DNA from: Pseudomonas denitrificans (nom. rej.) | Lineage (GTDB): Bacteria > Pseudomonadota > Gammaproteobacteria > Pseudomonadales > Pseudomonadaceae | Length of the DNA: 64,000 bases | Assembly (NCBI RefSeq): GCF_008807415.1 | Contig: NZ_CP043626.1 | Coordinates: 5,866,501-5,930,500, forward strand | Reading direction: 5' to 3' | In this document: positions 27,384 through 35,519 of the stretch, piece after piece | Layout of the letters: every line of letters starts with the position of its first letter | Numbering within the stretch: the first letter of the stretch is position 1 | Made by a program: the position numbers and the translations under genes | The notes under the pieces: generated by a model | Told to the model about the DNA's origin: nothing | What the model saw: only the letters and a program-made list of their open reading frames with translations | The model's database searches: none

Positions 27384-28028
27384 ATGCAGGACAGGAAGGC
27401 TTTCGGGAAGAGCTTGCGGATGCTCCGGATCTCTCGAGGTCTGACACAGGAGGCGTTTGCACCCGTCTGTGCCCCGAACTACGAAGGCGCGCTCGAGCGA
27501 GGCGAGTACGCACCGTCAGTCGAGATGGTGAGCAACCTCGCCACAGTTGTGGACGTTCACCCTCTAACGTTGCTGACGACGATGTACGTCGAGAAGGACG
27601 GCAAAAGCGTTATAGAGCTTCTGCTTCAGGTGACTAACGACATCGATCGGTTGTCTCGTCAATTAGCGAACAATATTGGCCGTGACTCCCGTGACAGATC
27701 TGAGCTGTTTGCAGAGCTGCAGCAGTGGCTAATGCTGTGTCTGGCCGGCCAGCGGTCAGAGGATGGAGGGACGCTCGCAGCAAGCCTGGAAAGCGAGATT
27801 CCTCAATTGAGATCTGTAATGACGGATACGCTCAAGCGTTTTCTGGCGGCGAGAAAACGTACTAGATCAAAAAAATTGAGGACGCCTGCTAGAAAGCAGT
27901 GGAGCGCAAAAACATATAGAAACCCCCACTCAGGGGAGCTGTTGGTCGTGAAGAGTAGGAATAATGGAAAACTAAAGGCTTGGTTTGCTGAGTATGGGGA
28001 AGAAGTCGTCAATACCTGGTTAGTTTAG
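27384..28028 (+). CDS. XRE HTH protein fused to an MvaT-like DNA-binding domain
   Basis: A 214-aa protein. Residues 1-60 are a Cro/C1 HTH (MQDRKAFGKSLRMLRISRGL, TQEAFAPVCAPNYEGALERG); residues 75-150 look helical and suited to oligomerisation; the last 40 residues (KTYRNPHSGELLVVKSRNNG, KLKAWFAEYGEEVVNTWL) align with the C-terminal AT-hook-like domain of the MvaT at 29,720 (KVYKNPHSGEVVETKGGNHG, VLKAWKQEYGAETVESWL). This combines a sequence-specific reader with a xenogeneic-silencer DNA-binding module. The longer frame from 27,156 overlaps the divergent gene and is rejected in favour of ATG 27,384. The fusion reading is direct; the silencing role is inferred. Confidence 0.82.
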   Translation: MQDRKAFGKSLRMLRISRGLTQEAFAPVCAPNYEGALERGEYAPSVEMVSNLATVVDVHPLTLLTTMYVEKDGKSVIELLLQVTNDIDRLSRQLANNIGRDSRDRSELFAELQQWLMLCLAGQRSEDGGTLAASLESEIPQLRSVMTDTLKRFLAARKRTRSKKLRTPARKQWSAKTYRNPHSGELLVVKSRNNGKLKAWFAEYGEEVVNTWLV

Positions 28029-28197
28029 ATCTATGAAAAGATAATTATTTACACACTTTCTGTCTTCAGTGTCTGGCGCAGGCGGGTTTAAGTACTGCCA
28101 AAAAACTTTCTGAGTTGATGGGGAGTTTTTAGAAGTATCTGATAATTTGCCTGCATGGTAATCGTCCTGATGCCTAGATTTTCCATGCAGACGTATA

Positions 28198-29085
28198 CTA
28201 CTGAGATAGCGCCGCTTTTGAGCAGTCTTCCGCGAACTGCTTCTGCTTCGCGGCATCAAGTGCTTTTGTAATCTCGATGCAGTTGGCCAAAAACTGCCCT
28301 GCAGCTGATGCCTTCCCCTCTGCGGCTATCCCTTCGGTAAGATTTTGAGCCGCGACGCCGGTAGAGAACATCTTGCCGAGTTTATTGGACAGTGTGGATG
28401 AGTCCTTTCCGGTGCTTGATCCGAAACTTCCATACACTGACATCGCATCTTGCCTGTTAACGTATAGCAATGCCGCTAGTTCTTTTTGGGCCTTCTCAAC
28501 GTTGGCTGCATCGTCTGCAGCGTCTTTCAGAGCCGATTGTTGCTTGTTCTTTATGTCATCCATGTCTTGATCTGGAATCTCCGTCCCTTGAGATGTGTAC
28601 TGCTGGAGTGGGGTAAGCTGCGGTAGCGCAAACACAGACTTGTTCGCTGCTACATAGGCTTTCGCCTGCGTAACGTCGCCAGTTGACTTCCCAACTGCTG
28701 CTAGCCGGTTGTACTCGCCTGCCGCAATCAGCGCTTTGGAGTTGCCATCGGCAAGGTTGGCTGAAAACTTCTGCTGTTCCAGGGCGCTCTTTAGTTCATT
28801 GATTCGTGAAAGCTGAGTTGAGTCAGCCTTCTTCTGATTGGTATCTCCCTGGCCGTAGGTAGCGCTTACAAGAGCGATGTTCTGCCCATCTTTAGATACC
28901 GCGATGGGTACATAGGCTGCATCGACGTTCTTGAAACCTAGGTTCATCGTGACGCCGGTTGACTCCGTCGTGGGGGCCGAGATGTCCACGCCAAATACCT
29001 GCTTGGAGGTGTACATCAGAGGGGCCTGCTGTAGCGGCGAGCAGCCAGAAGTGATCAGAAGCGAGCTAATGAGGATTTTCTTCAC
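28198..29085 (-). CDS. Predicted lipoprotein, Ala-rich helical
   Basis: A 295-aa protein starting at GTG 29,085 (AAGGAG 6 nt upstream) with a lipoprotein signal, KKILISSLLITSGC, lipidation Cys at about residue 15. The mature part has a short beta region (VFGVDISAPTTESTGVTMNL) then long Ala/Lys/Gln helices (SRINELKSALEQQKFSANLA, DAADDAANVEKAQKELAALL) ending in ALSQ. It overlaps the upstream lipoprotein gene by 20 nt. Not recognised; a cell-envelope component is all that can be said. Confidence 0.72.
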   Translation of the reverse strand: MKKILISSLLITSGCSPLQQAPLMYTSKQVFGVDISAPTTESTGVTMNLGFKNVDAAYVPIAVSKDGQNIALVSATYGQGDTNQKKADSTQLSRINELKSALEQQKFSANLADGNSKALIAAGEYNRLAAVGKSTGDVTQAKAYVAANKSVFALPQLTPLQQYTSQGTEIPDQDMDDIKNKQQSALKDAADDAANVEKAQKELAALLYVNRQDAMSVYGSFGSSTGKDSSTLSNKLGKMFSTGVAAQNLTEGIAAEGKASAAGQFLANCIEITKALDAAKQKQFAEDCSKAALSQ

Positions 29086-29446
29086 TACCGTCTCCTTGGT
29101 GTGTGAGGCAGATCTTGTTGGGATCAATTTTGAGTTCTTTTAGCTTCCTGAGTAGGAGCTCGGACTCTTGGCTGGACTGCGTGAAAATCACGTATGTGCA
29201 GGTATCTTTGGGGACGGCCGCGTAAACCTGCTTCACGTACCCGAGGGTGGCTCCACCTGGGGTAGTGGTGAAACCTATGCCTGTTGTGTCGAAGTAGGTG
29301 GCCCCTGTCGGCTCTATCGAATAGATAGGGAGCCCATAGTAGGAGGAGACCTTAACCCCGTCGCCGCTCCCGTAGACGTTGATCACACTGCAACCGCTGC
29401 CGGTGGTAAGACTCATCATCAGAATAGCGGTGCGTGGCAGGTTCAA
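29066..29446 (-). CDS. Small predicted lipoprotein
   Basis: A 126-aa protein with signal MNLPRTAILMMSLTTGSGC (Cys 19 lipidated), a Gly/Tyr-rich beta part (VKVSSYYGLPIYSIEPTGAT) and a C-terminal alpha/beta unit (CTYVIFTQSSQESELLLRKL, then KELKIDPNKICLTHQ). It is upstream of and overlapping the larger lipoprotein gene, so the two are probably partners. Not recognised. Confidence 0.68.
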   Translation of the reverse strand: MNLPRTAILMMSLTTGSGCSVINVYGSGDGVKVSSYYGLPIYSIEPTGATYFDTTGIGFTTTPGGATLGYVKQVYAAVPKDTCTYVIFTQSSQESELLLRKLKELKIDPNKICLTHQGDGSEENPH

Positions 29447-29719
29447 TTGATCTCGTCCATGAGATACGGCTGTGCCGAGGGGATAGTGAGTTGGGATGCA
29501 GTAATAGCTGAGTATGGCGGAGTGTCAAGGTGCCACTATGGTAAAATTTCGTTAGGTTTGAGTATTTGATAGGGAAATTCAGCGTTCAGGAGTTCCTCAA
29601 ACCTTATGGGGCGGAGAAAGCTTCATTGAATATTTCTGCCACGGTCTATTAGATTTGGTACATTAGATTCCACACAGCATCAGCTGACCCAATCCATATT
29701 ATTAGGGATCTTACTCATC

Positions 29720-30088
29720 ATGTCTCGTCTTGCTGAATTCCGGGCTGCAGAAAAAGCCCTTGCAGAGCAGTTGGCTTACCTTGAGTCGTTGAAGAACGAC
29801 TCGGCCTTGAAGAAAGAAATCGCCTTCGAGGATGAGCTAAAGAAGCTAATGAGTGAGTACGGCAAGAGCCTGAGGGACGTTGTCTCTATCCTCGATCCTT
29901 CAGCCTATGACCTTCGCAAAGGGCCTCGCGCAGCAGCAGCTCCGCAACGGAAGCCGCGCGCTTTGAAGGTTTACAAAAACCCGCATTCGGGAGAAGTGGT
30001 CGAGACAAAAGGTGGTAACCACGGCGTCTTGAAGGCCTGGAAGCAGGAGTACGGCGCTGAGACTGTCGAGTCTTGGCTCCAAGGTTAA
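29720..30088 (+). CDS. MvaT-family H-NS-like nucleoid protein
   Basis: A 122-aa xenogeneic silencer: N-terminal coiled-coil oligomerisation region (MSRLAEFRAAEKALAEQLAY), a linker, and the MvaT DNA-binding domain (KVYKNPHSGEVVETKGGNHG, then VLKAWKQEYGAETVESWL). The chromosome surely carries its own mvaT/mvaU, so this is an island-borne copy likely to moderate silencing of the AT-rich cargo. It has its own terminator directly after the stop. Its DNA-binding tail matches that of the XRE fusion at 27,384. Confidence 0.9.
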   Translation: MSRLAEFRAAEKALAEQLAYLESLKNDSALKKEIAFEDELKKLMSEYGKSLRDVVSILDPSAYDLRKGPRAAAAPQRKPRALKVYKNPHSGEVVETKGGNHGVLKAWKQEYGAETVESWLQG

Positions 30089-30093
30089 GAGCT

Positions 30094-30119
30094 AAAGGCC
30101 GCGTAAGCGGCCTTTTTAT
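30094..30119 (+). terminator. Intrinsic terminator of the island MvaT gene
   Basis: AAAGGCCGC, loop GTAA, GCGGCCTTT, then TTATT. Confidence 0.88.
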
Positions 30120-30218
30120 TCTCGCCAGAGTTGAGCAGAACGTTTGAGCTTCCAGAGGAAATTAGCACTGAGGGTGCGGTTCTGGATTTTGATGAAAACT
30201 TATAAAAACTAACTAGGT

Positions 30219-31322
30219 TTAGGATGAGTAGTCGCTGGAAAAGTAATCAGACAGTCCAGTTAGCGCATGTTCGCTTGCATTGCCTATTTCATCGTCAAGA
30301 GAAAGAGTGCAGTACTCGCATTTTACAGCGTGCGTGAAGCGATAGAAATCTATTGGCTCCCCTTCATCATTGTAGTCGTGGTCTGTGTCTTCGTGGATTA
30401 TTAAAGATTTTGCACCACATACAGGGCACTTGCATACTTCGTTGTAGTCCCTGATTGCTTCATTTTCAGCAACCCTCTCAGCCCTGTTTTTTTCCGCTCT
30501 CAGTAACTGCAACGTAAAGTTAAATGTTTTGCTGCTAAGTGGAATTTTAGGAAGCTTTTCATCATACGCAGCTCTACCAAGCTCCTTAAGGTAGGCGACT
30601 TTCTTTAGATTGTATTTTTCACTGGTGAAATGATTTATTATAGAGTTTAGCGGGTCTAGCCCGCAGTCCAGAGGAGAGTACTTCCAAAAATTTTCTCTGC
30701 CAGAGTAGTGTGGATGTGAGATTACGTCTCGAACAAAGGGGAGGACATGCTGTCCGATAAAAATATCGAGCGCTGAGTACTCAAGTATAAATAGGCCACG
30801 ATGCCATATTCTATTTCTGAGTCCGTTGAGATCATTTAGCATTTCCACGTGCGAGCTAAAGAAATTAAGATTTGCATGGTCTAATAGCTTCTTGGATTTC
30901 ACCAGATCATTTAATCTGCTGATGGCCTCCGAGAACTCAATGCTCCGAACTTGCCTTTCCTCCTCAGGAGTCAGCTTTTTACCATGAAGTAGGCTGTGCA
31001 GTACTCCCGCTTTAGCAGATGCAACGTCTGATAAAAGCGGATGGTCATTTCTAAGGAAGCTTTTGCATGCAAGTTCAGCAAAGTGTTGAAAGTGTACGAC
31101 GCATTCGGCGTACGACTCGGCATAAGCTAACGAATGAGCGTCGATAATATCTTGGCTATTCGTAGCGCTAATGATGTGTCTAATTCTTCCCCGGAGTTTC
31201 CCGTAAGTGGAGAAGAAGGATTTCATTGCTACCCTTAAAGAGACTAAGGCCAAGTCCTCCTGCTGCAATCTGTGGTCGCTTATTTGAAAGCCTCTTTTTA
31301 AGGTGTCTTTAAGGGTTGGCAT
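30219..31322 (-). CDS. HEPN-like protein with C-terminal zinc ribbon
   Basis: A 367-aa protein. The helical middle contains LNGLRNRIWHRGLF, in which R-N-x3-H fits the HEPN ribonuclease motif R-x4-6-H in its usual LRN setting. The C-terminus has a CPVCG...CEYC zinc ribbon (residues about 302-350). HEPN nucleases commonly act as abortive toxins against phage. It lies next to the ABC-three-component genes, same strand, but 221 bp downstream of them, so it may be a separate module. Start 31,322 is preceded by AGGAAAG. The HEPN call is by motif only. Confidence 0.62.
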   Translation of the reverse strand: MPTLKDTLKRGFQISDHRLQQEDLALVSLRVAMKSFFSTYGKLRGRIRHIISATNSQDIIDAHSLAYAESYAECVVHFQHFAELACKSFLRNDHPLLSDVASAKAGVLHSLLHGKKLTPEEERQVRSIEFSEAISRLNDLVKSKKLLDHANLNFFSSHVEMLNDLNGLRNRIWHRGLFILEYSALDIFIGQHVLPFVRDVISHPHYSGRENFWKYSPLDCGLDPLNSIINHFTSEKYNLKKVAYLKELGRAAYDEKLPKIPLSSKTFNFTLQLLRAEKNRAERVAENEAIRDYNEVCKCPVCGAKSLIIHEDTDHDYNDEGEPIDFYRFTHAVKCEYCTLSLDDEIGNASEHALTGLSDYFSSDYSS

Positions 31323-31564
31323 GTTCTTTCCTGGGCTTGGCATTTGGTATCTAAATTTTTTAGATTTGTCTTAGGCTTGAGTAGTCTGTTTGTCTGGTCG
31401 ACTTATCATGGCGCTAAGTTTTCTCTAGTAAGGGCCTTGAATTTCATAAGTCACTGCGTGTGTCTAGAATTCGCAGCCTAAATTTATGTTGGCAGAGAAT
31501 AGATGGATATAACTAAGTCACGGTTGCAGTGCATAATTTTATTCCAACCTACGGCTTTGCCTAA

Positions 31565-33346
31565 TTAAGAGGCTTGAGGTGAACTATCAGGAGGGCCTAA
31601 GTACATGAGTTCCTTCTCGCTTGGGAAGCTTGGTAGCCATTCTTTGTCGGTTTTCTCATTGATGTTGTATCTATAGCTAGACGTCGAGAATATCACCTGC
31701 CCGTTATCTTTTGCGGCGAGTTCCTGCAGAGCATTTATGTATGAATCGAGATGCTCATTTGGAATGTCTTGCTGTTTCGGGGTGTCCAGAATAAGAACTC
31801 GGAATGGTGAAGAGGGATCACTCAAACAAATTTCGAATAGAGCAGCGTGATAGGCTAAGACTGTCCGAGCCTTTGAGCTGCCTTTGAAAATGTCGAGCTT
31901 TTCCTCCCCCATTATTGGCTTCAGAGAGGGGTCAATTCTCACGGTTTCAGGGATGTTTCTCGCATGGAGGACATTGAGCCATTTAGCCATGCCCGCGGAA
32001 AGCTGTAGCCTTAGTCGTACAACCTCTGCAGACTGCTCCTGAGTTCTTTCCAACGACTCCTGGAGTGTAAGAGCCTGTTCTCGACGCTCTATGATTTTAA
32101 TATGCTGCTTCTTTTGCTCTTCAATCTTGTTAAGTTTCTCTTTTTCCTGCTGTAGCTCGAAAATCTCAGTCGTGGTACGGCTAATCGCTTCAATGAAGGC
32201 GCTAACACCTGACTCCCGTTCAGCCAGACTTCGCTGAAGGTTAAGTTCTTCGATCCGCTTTTCTAACACGACTTTTCTTGTCTGAATAGATTCAGCTATC
32301 TGTAAGTTGGCAGCAGTAGAAATTTCCAGATCCTTGATTTGATCCTTCAAGTAAAGCAGACTCTTTCCATAGGACTCCGCACTTGCCATGAACATTCCGC
32401 AGCTTGGGGTACTGCATAATTCAGAAAATGAGATGAATGCTCGGCGTGCGTCTTCGTTTAAATTTAGTGTTTCAATTTCACTCTCAATTTCGTTCTTGAT
32501 TGTGTTGAATCCACGAATTTTTAGCTCAAGCTTTCGCTGTTCCTGTGTAAGTTCGATGAGTCGGCTGCGATGCTCTGATAGAATTTCATCAAGCCCAGAA
32601 ATAGCTTCACTCTTTATATTTTTTGAGTCTTTCAGGCTCAACATACGCTCTTTAGCGTTAGCTAGTTGTTGATCTATGAGCTCAGCACTGCGGATGGGGA
32701 CTGGCAAATCTTGCTGTAGTCGCTCCAGAAGCTTTCGGCTGGAGACTACGGTGCTATCTAGGTACTCGACCTCTTTACGTATGTCAATCGCTTTTCGTTT
32801 TTTATCATAAATATTAATGGCCGGTAGTTTACTGATTAGGCGCACCATCTCAGTGTACTGGTCTTTAATGTAAGTGTGTCGAGGGGCGTAGAACTCGGAG
32901 TATCCCTCATCTTGATCCAGGTAGAATAGTGGTATGATTCCTGAGAAGTAAGGTGTTGTAGGGATTCCGTTCGATGTAATAAGGCGGTCAATCTTTATTT
33001 TTAATTCGCTAAAAATGAATTTTGAAAGTTGCTCGTCATTATAGAATCGGTCAATCGTATTTCCGCTCTCTCGGATCGTGACATCGAATTTTTCGCCGAT
33101 GATCCTTTCAAACTCTAGTTCTCTTGTCGCGATGCTCACTTTTAATCTGGCAAGACGACTATTTCGCGTAATGTCGGCTCTGAATTTTACATCCAGGCCT
33201 AAGCAAAACAAGATCGACATTATTAAGGGTGTTTTACCGCTCTCGTTGGTAGCATAGAGCTGAGTCACGACTTGGCCAAACTCGAGCTCACCTGACCCCC
33301 AGCCTGAAGCGCCGTTAGCGATAATCTCCAGCGTCTTAAATTTCAT
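31565..33346 (-). CDS. ABC-three-component (ABC-3C) system ATPase, SMC/RecN-like
   Basis: A 593-aa SMC-like ATPase. N-terminal Walker A YATNESGKTPL (about residues 31-41, with Ala where the first Gly of the motif is usual), long coiled coil (about 160-470, for example SRLIELTQEQRKLELKIRGF), and the C-terminal Walker B FRVLILDTPKQQD followed by the switch region QVIFSTSSYRYN. This is the layout of the ATPase of ABC-3C conflict systems, where it works with a middle component and a toxic effector. It overlaps the middle-component gene by 11 nt and is the last of three coupled genes. The sensed trigger is unknown. Confidence 0.8.
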   Translation of the reverse strand: MKFKTLEIIANGASGWGSGELEFGQVVTQLYATNESGKTPLIMSILFCLGLDVKFRADITRNSRLARLKVSIATRELEFERIIGEKFDVTIRESGNTIDRFYNDEQLSKFIFSELKIKIDRLITSNGIPTTPYFSGIIPLFYLDQDEGYSEFYAPRHTYIKDQYTEMVRLISKLPAINIYDKKRKAIDIRKEVEYLDSTVVSSRKLLERLQQDLPVPIRSAELIDQQLANAKERMLSLKDSKNIKSEAISGLDEILSEHRSRLIELTQEQRKLELKIRGFNTIKNEIESEIETLNLNEDARRAFISFSELCSTPSCGMFMASAESYGKSLLYLKDQIKDLEISTAANLQIAESIQTRKVVLEKRIEELNLQRSLAERESGVSAFIEAISRTTTEIFELQQEKEKLNKIEEQKKQHIKIIERREQALTLQESLERTQEQSAEVVRLRLQLSAGMAKWLNVLHARNIPETVRIDPSLKPIMGEEKLDIFKGSSKARTVLAYHAALFEICLSDPSSPFRVLILDTPKQQDIPNEHLDSYINALQELAAKDNGQVIFSTSSYRYNINEKTDKEWLPSFPSEKELMYLGPPDSSPQAS

Positions 33347-33821
33347 GGAGCTTTTCCTCTTCGGCAGTTTCCTTGCAGATGTTTCGATATGCTCGCTGTG
33401 CAGTTAGAAGAAATAAGCAAAGCTTGCTATTTTCCGCGATTAGTTTATCGATTAACTTTCGTCCGTCAGGAGTGGTTTCGAGTCTATATGTGTTCTTGTT
33501 GACTTTGACGAAGTCTGCCATCTCCAAAAAGGTGAGCGCTTTGACTGTGCGTATTCTCAAGTTTGCCGACCAGCCTAGTTCTTGACTTGATCCCTTAAAT
33601 GTCGGGAGGCTCTGCTCAAAGCATCTGCCGACAAACATACCGATTTCGTCTGCTCTCGGTTTAGATTTTCCTTTGGAGAGCAACATTATGGTCAGTGCGA
33701 TCAATGGTGTATGAAATAGGCTTTCATTTTGTAGAGCGTCTTTACGAAGTCGAGGATTGCTGTTTGTGATCAGGCTCTCTGCTTCAGCGCCGGCCATGCT
33801 AATTGCTTCGGTGAAATTCAT
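33336..33821 (-). CDS. ABC-3C middle component
   Basis: A 161-aa protein with a winged-helix-like centre (NLRIRTVKALTFLEMADFVK, then VNKNTYRLETTPDGRKLIDK), preceded by a hydrophobic helix (HTPLIALTIMLLSKG). Small winged-helix middle components of this size link effector and ATPase in ABC-3C systems. Overlaps the nuclease gene by 4 nt and the ATPase gene by 11 nt, so the three are translated together. Confidence 0.72.
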   Translation of the reverse strand: MNFTEAISMAGAEAESLITNSNPRLRKDALQNESLFHTPLIALTIMLLSKGKSKPRADEIGMFVGRCFEQSLPTFKGSSQELGWSANLRIRTVKALTFLEMADFVKVNKNTYRLETTPDGRKLIDKLIAENSKLCLFLLTAQRAYRNICKETAEEEKLHEI

Positions 33822-34978
33822 TGTGCTTCACCTCTTACAAGCTCAGATAGGACTGCTCCGAAGACTAGCTCTAGCGTAAGGTCGTTGCGGCCGAGCTGAT
33901 CTACAAGCACTGCATGTAATGTCTTTACCTCGGGTGAGAGGTTAGTCATTGTTAATTTTCCCCATGCAAGTTTTCTGGCGCACTCAATAATCAACTCAGT
34001 AGCTACGGTCATCAAGAAGTCTGGTAGCTCGTGACGATGTATTCGATACCAGTTTTCCCATTGGCATTTGTATCCCGCAAAAGTATCAACGGTACTATCT
34101 GAAAATCCCGATCTTAGTAAGATTCGCTGTAGAATAGATGCAGATTTTAAAGCTTTCTCATCTCCTCCGGAGCGCAGCATCTCGTAAGTTGATTTTGTGA
34201 TTGAAAGTGTGTCGAGTACATCGTCGATACAAATGCTGGCTAGCGCGTTTAACTCGTGCTCCATAATGTCAGGGCTCAATAGTCCTGAGGATTTCTCTTC
34301 AATGCGAGATAGCAGTCGGACGATGATTTTTCTAACTTCGTCTGGAGTGAGGTTTATTTCGCTGTATTTGAAGATTTGGTAAGAGGCGAGCGAGACAAAT
34401 GATTCATCATCTTCGTGCAATATGTTATGTCGCGGCTCTATTTTGAGTCGTGATAAGAAGCTGATAACCTCATATAAGCTCTTCCCTTGCAGACTTTTCA
34501 TCATGCTTTGGGTTTCGGTTATTAGGTCGGTGGTATGTTTCCCGAGTGCACTACTTGCCTCGATTTCGTTGATGATCGACTCAACCTCATCATCGAAATT
34601 TACATTTGTCCTTATCTCGACGGAGTGACAGCTGTCACCGAAACTCTCAATATGAAGCAATAGTTTTCCCGCAAAACTGTTGCTCAGTTCGTGCTTTGGG
34701 GATTTCTTGGGCTTCTTTTTTAGTCCGAAGACTTCAAGTATTGTGTATTGGTAGTTTAGTTGTGCTTTTGTTTTGACTTGCACGAATCGATATTTTGCTT
34801 CAGAGTCAATTACGTATTTAACAACGTAGTCCTCATGGTAGTCGCAAAAAATTCGTTCGATTTCCTTATTCTCAAGCAGGGCCAAGCTTTCTATTGTCGC
34901 GGCCCTGTACTGCGCGCGATAACGATTTATTGTGTCCCTTCCTTTTTGTTCGCGAGGTTCTACTTCATGTAATTTCAT
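33818..34978 (-). CDS. Cap4/DUF4297-like dsDNA nuclease effector of the ABC-3C system
   Basis: A roughly 386-aa protein with an N-terminal restriction-endonuclease-like domain: EPREQKGRDTINRYRAQYRA, then ESLALLENKEIERIFCDYHE and FVQVKTK, matching the E...(D/E)-x(n)-Q-x-K core of DUF4297/Cap4 dsDNA nucleases. The C-terminal two thirds are helical and probably contact the partner proteins. The first gene of the coupled nuclease-middle component-ATPase set; DNA degradation on infection is the expected output. Start ambiguous between ATG 34,978 and GTG 34,987. Confidence 0.75.
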   Translation of the reverse strand: MKLHEVEPREQKGRDTINRYRAQYRAATIESLALLENKEIERIFCDYHEDYVVKYVIDSEAKYRFVQVKTKAQLNYQYTILEVFGLKKKPKKSPKHELSNSFAGKLLLHIESFGDSCHSVEIRTNVNFDDEVESIINEIEASSALGKHTTDLITETQSMMKSLQGKSLYEVISFLSRLKIEPRHNILHEDDESFVSLASYQIFKYSEINLTPDEVRKIIVRLLSRIEEKSSGLLSPDIMEHELNALASICIDDVLDTLSITKSTYEMLRSGGDEKALKSASILQRILLRSGFSDSTVDTFAGYKCQWENWYRIHRHELPDFLMTVATELIIECARKLAWGKLTMTNLSPEVKTLHAVLVDQLGRNDLTLELVFGAVLSELVRGEAQ

Positions 34979-34999
34979 TTCGCACACCAGTTGGGGAAT

Positions 35000-35260
35000 T
35001 TATTTCGGCGCAGTAAATTTCAGCCACTCAATAGCGTGGCTGTCTTGCGAGAGATATATATTAAGACTTCTATTATTAGTAGTAACGGCTGTAGACTTAT
35101 TTGAAATATATTTTGTCTTGTTGGAAATCGCTTCGCTCAGGAGCGAGTTGAGTTCCACCGACGAGACCGGCTTTCCGCTGTGCACGGGGAGATGGGAGTT
35201 TTGGATGCGGTCGGCCGCTGGTCGAGCAGGCAGATAAACCATCACGGTTCCTGAGATCAT
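35000..35260 (-). CDS. Hypothetical small protein ahead of the ABC-3C genes
   Basis: An 86-aa frame, MISGTVMVYLPARPAADRIQ to AIEWLKFTAPK, preceded by AGGAAGG 5 nt before the ATG. It stops about 20 nt before the nuclease gene and could be its leader gene. No family recognised; the composition is less AT-rich at its start than at its end. Confidence 0.45.
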   Translation of the reverse strand: MISGTVMVYLPARPAADRIQNSHLPVHSGKPVSSVELNSLLSEAISNKTKYISNKSTAVTTNNRSLNIYLSQDSHAIEWLKFTAPK

Positions 35261-35519
35261 GGCGGCCTTCCTGGCTGGGCAATGGTGGCGAAAAGCTAGT
35301 TCCCTACATTAACTGTTTCCTAGCCGCTACGGAAAGCCTGTACTGGTCTAGATGCGGATGGTAGGCGGAGCTGGTTTGTCGTTGATATCCGGAGCCCGCA
35401 AGGTGCTGTTGCGATCATTCCTGAATGGCGTCCGTCTCGCTCTAGCCTAAGCGGTTTCCCTGCCTGTTGACCTTTTGGGCGTGAACCAGTCGTGTTGCGC
35501 AGGATCCGCTAAGGGCTAG

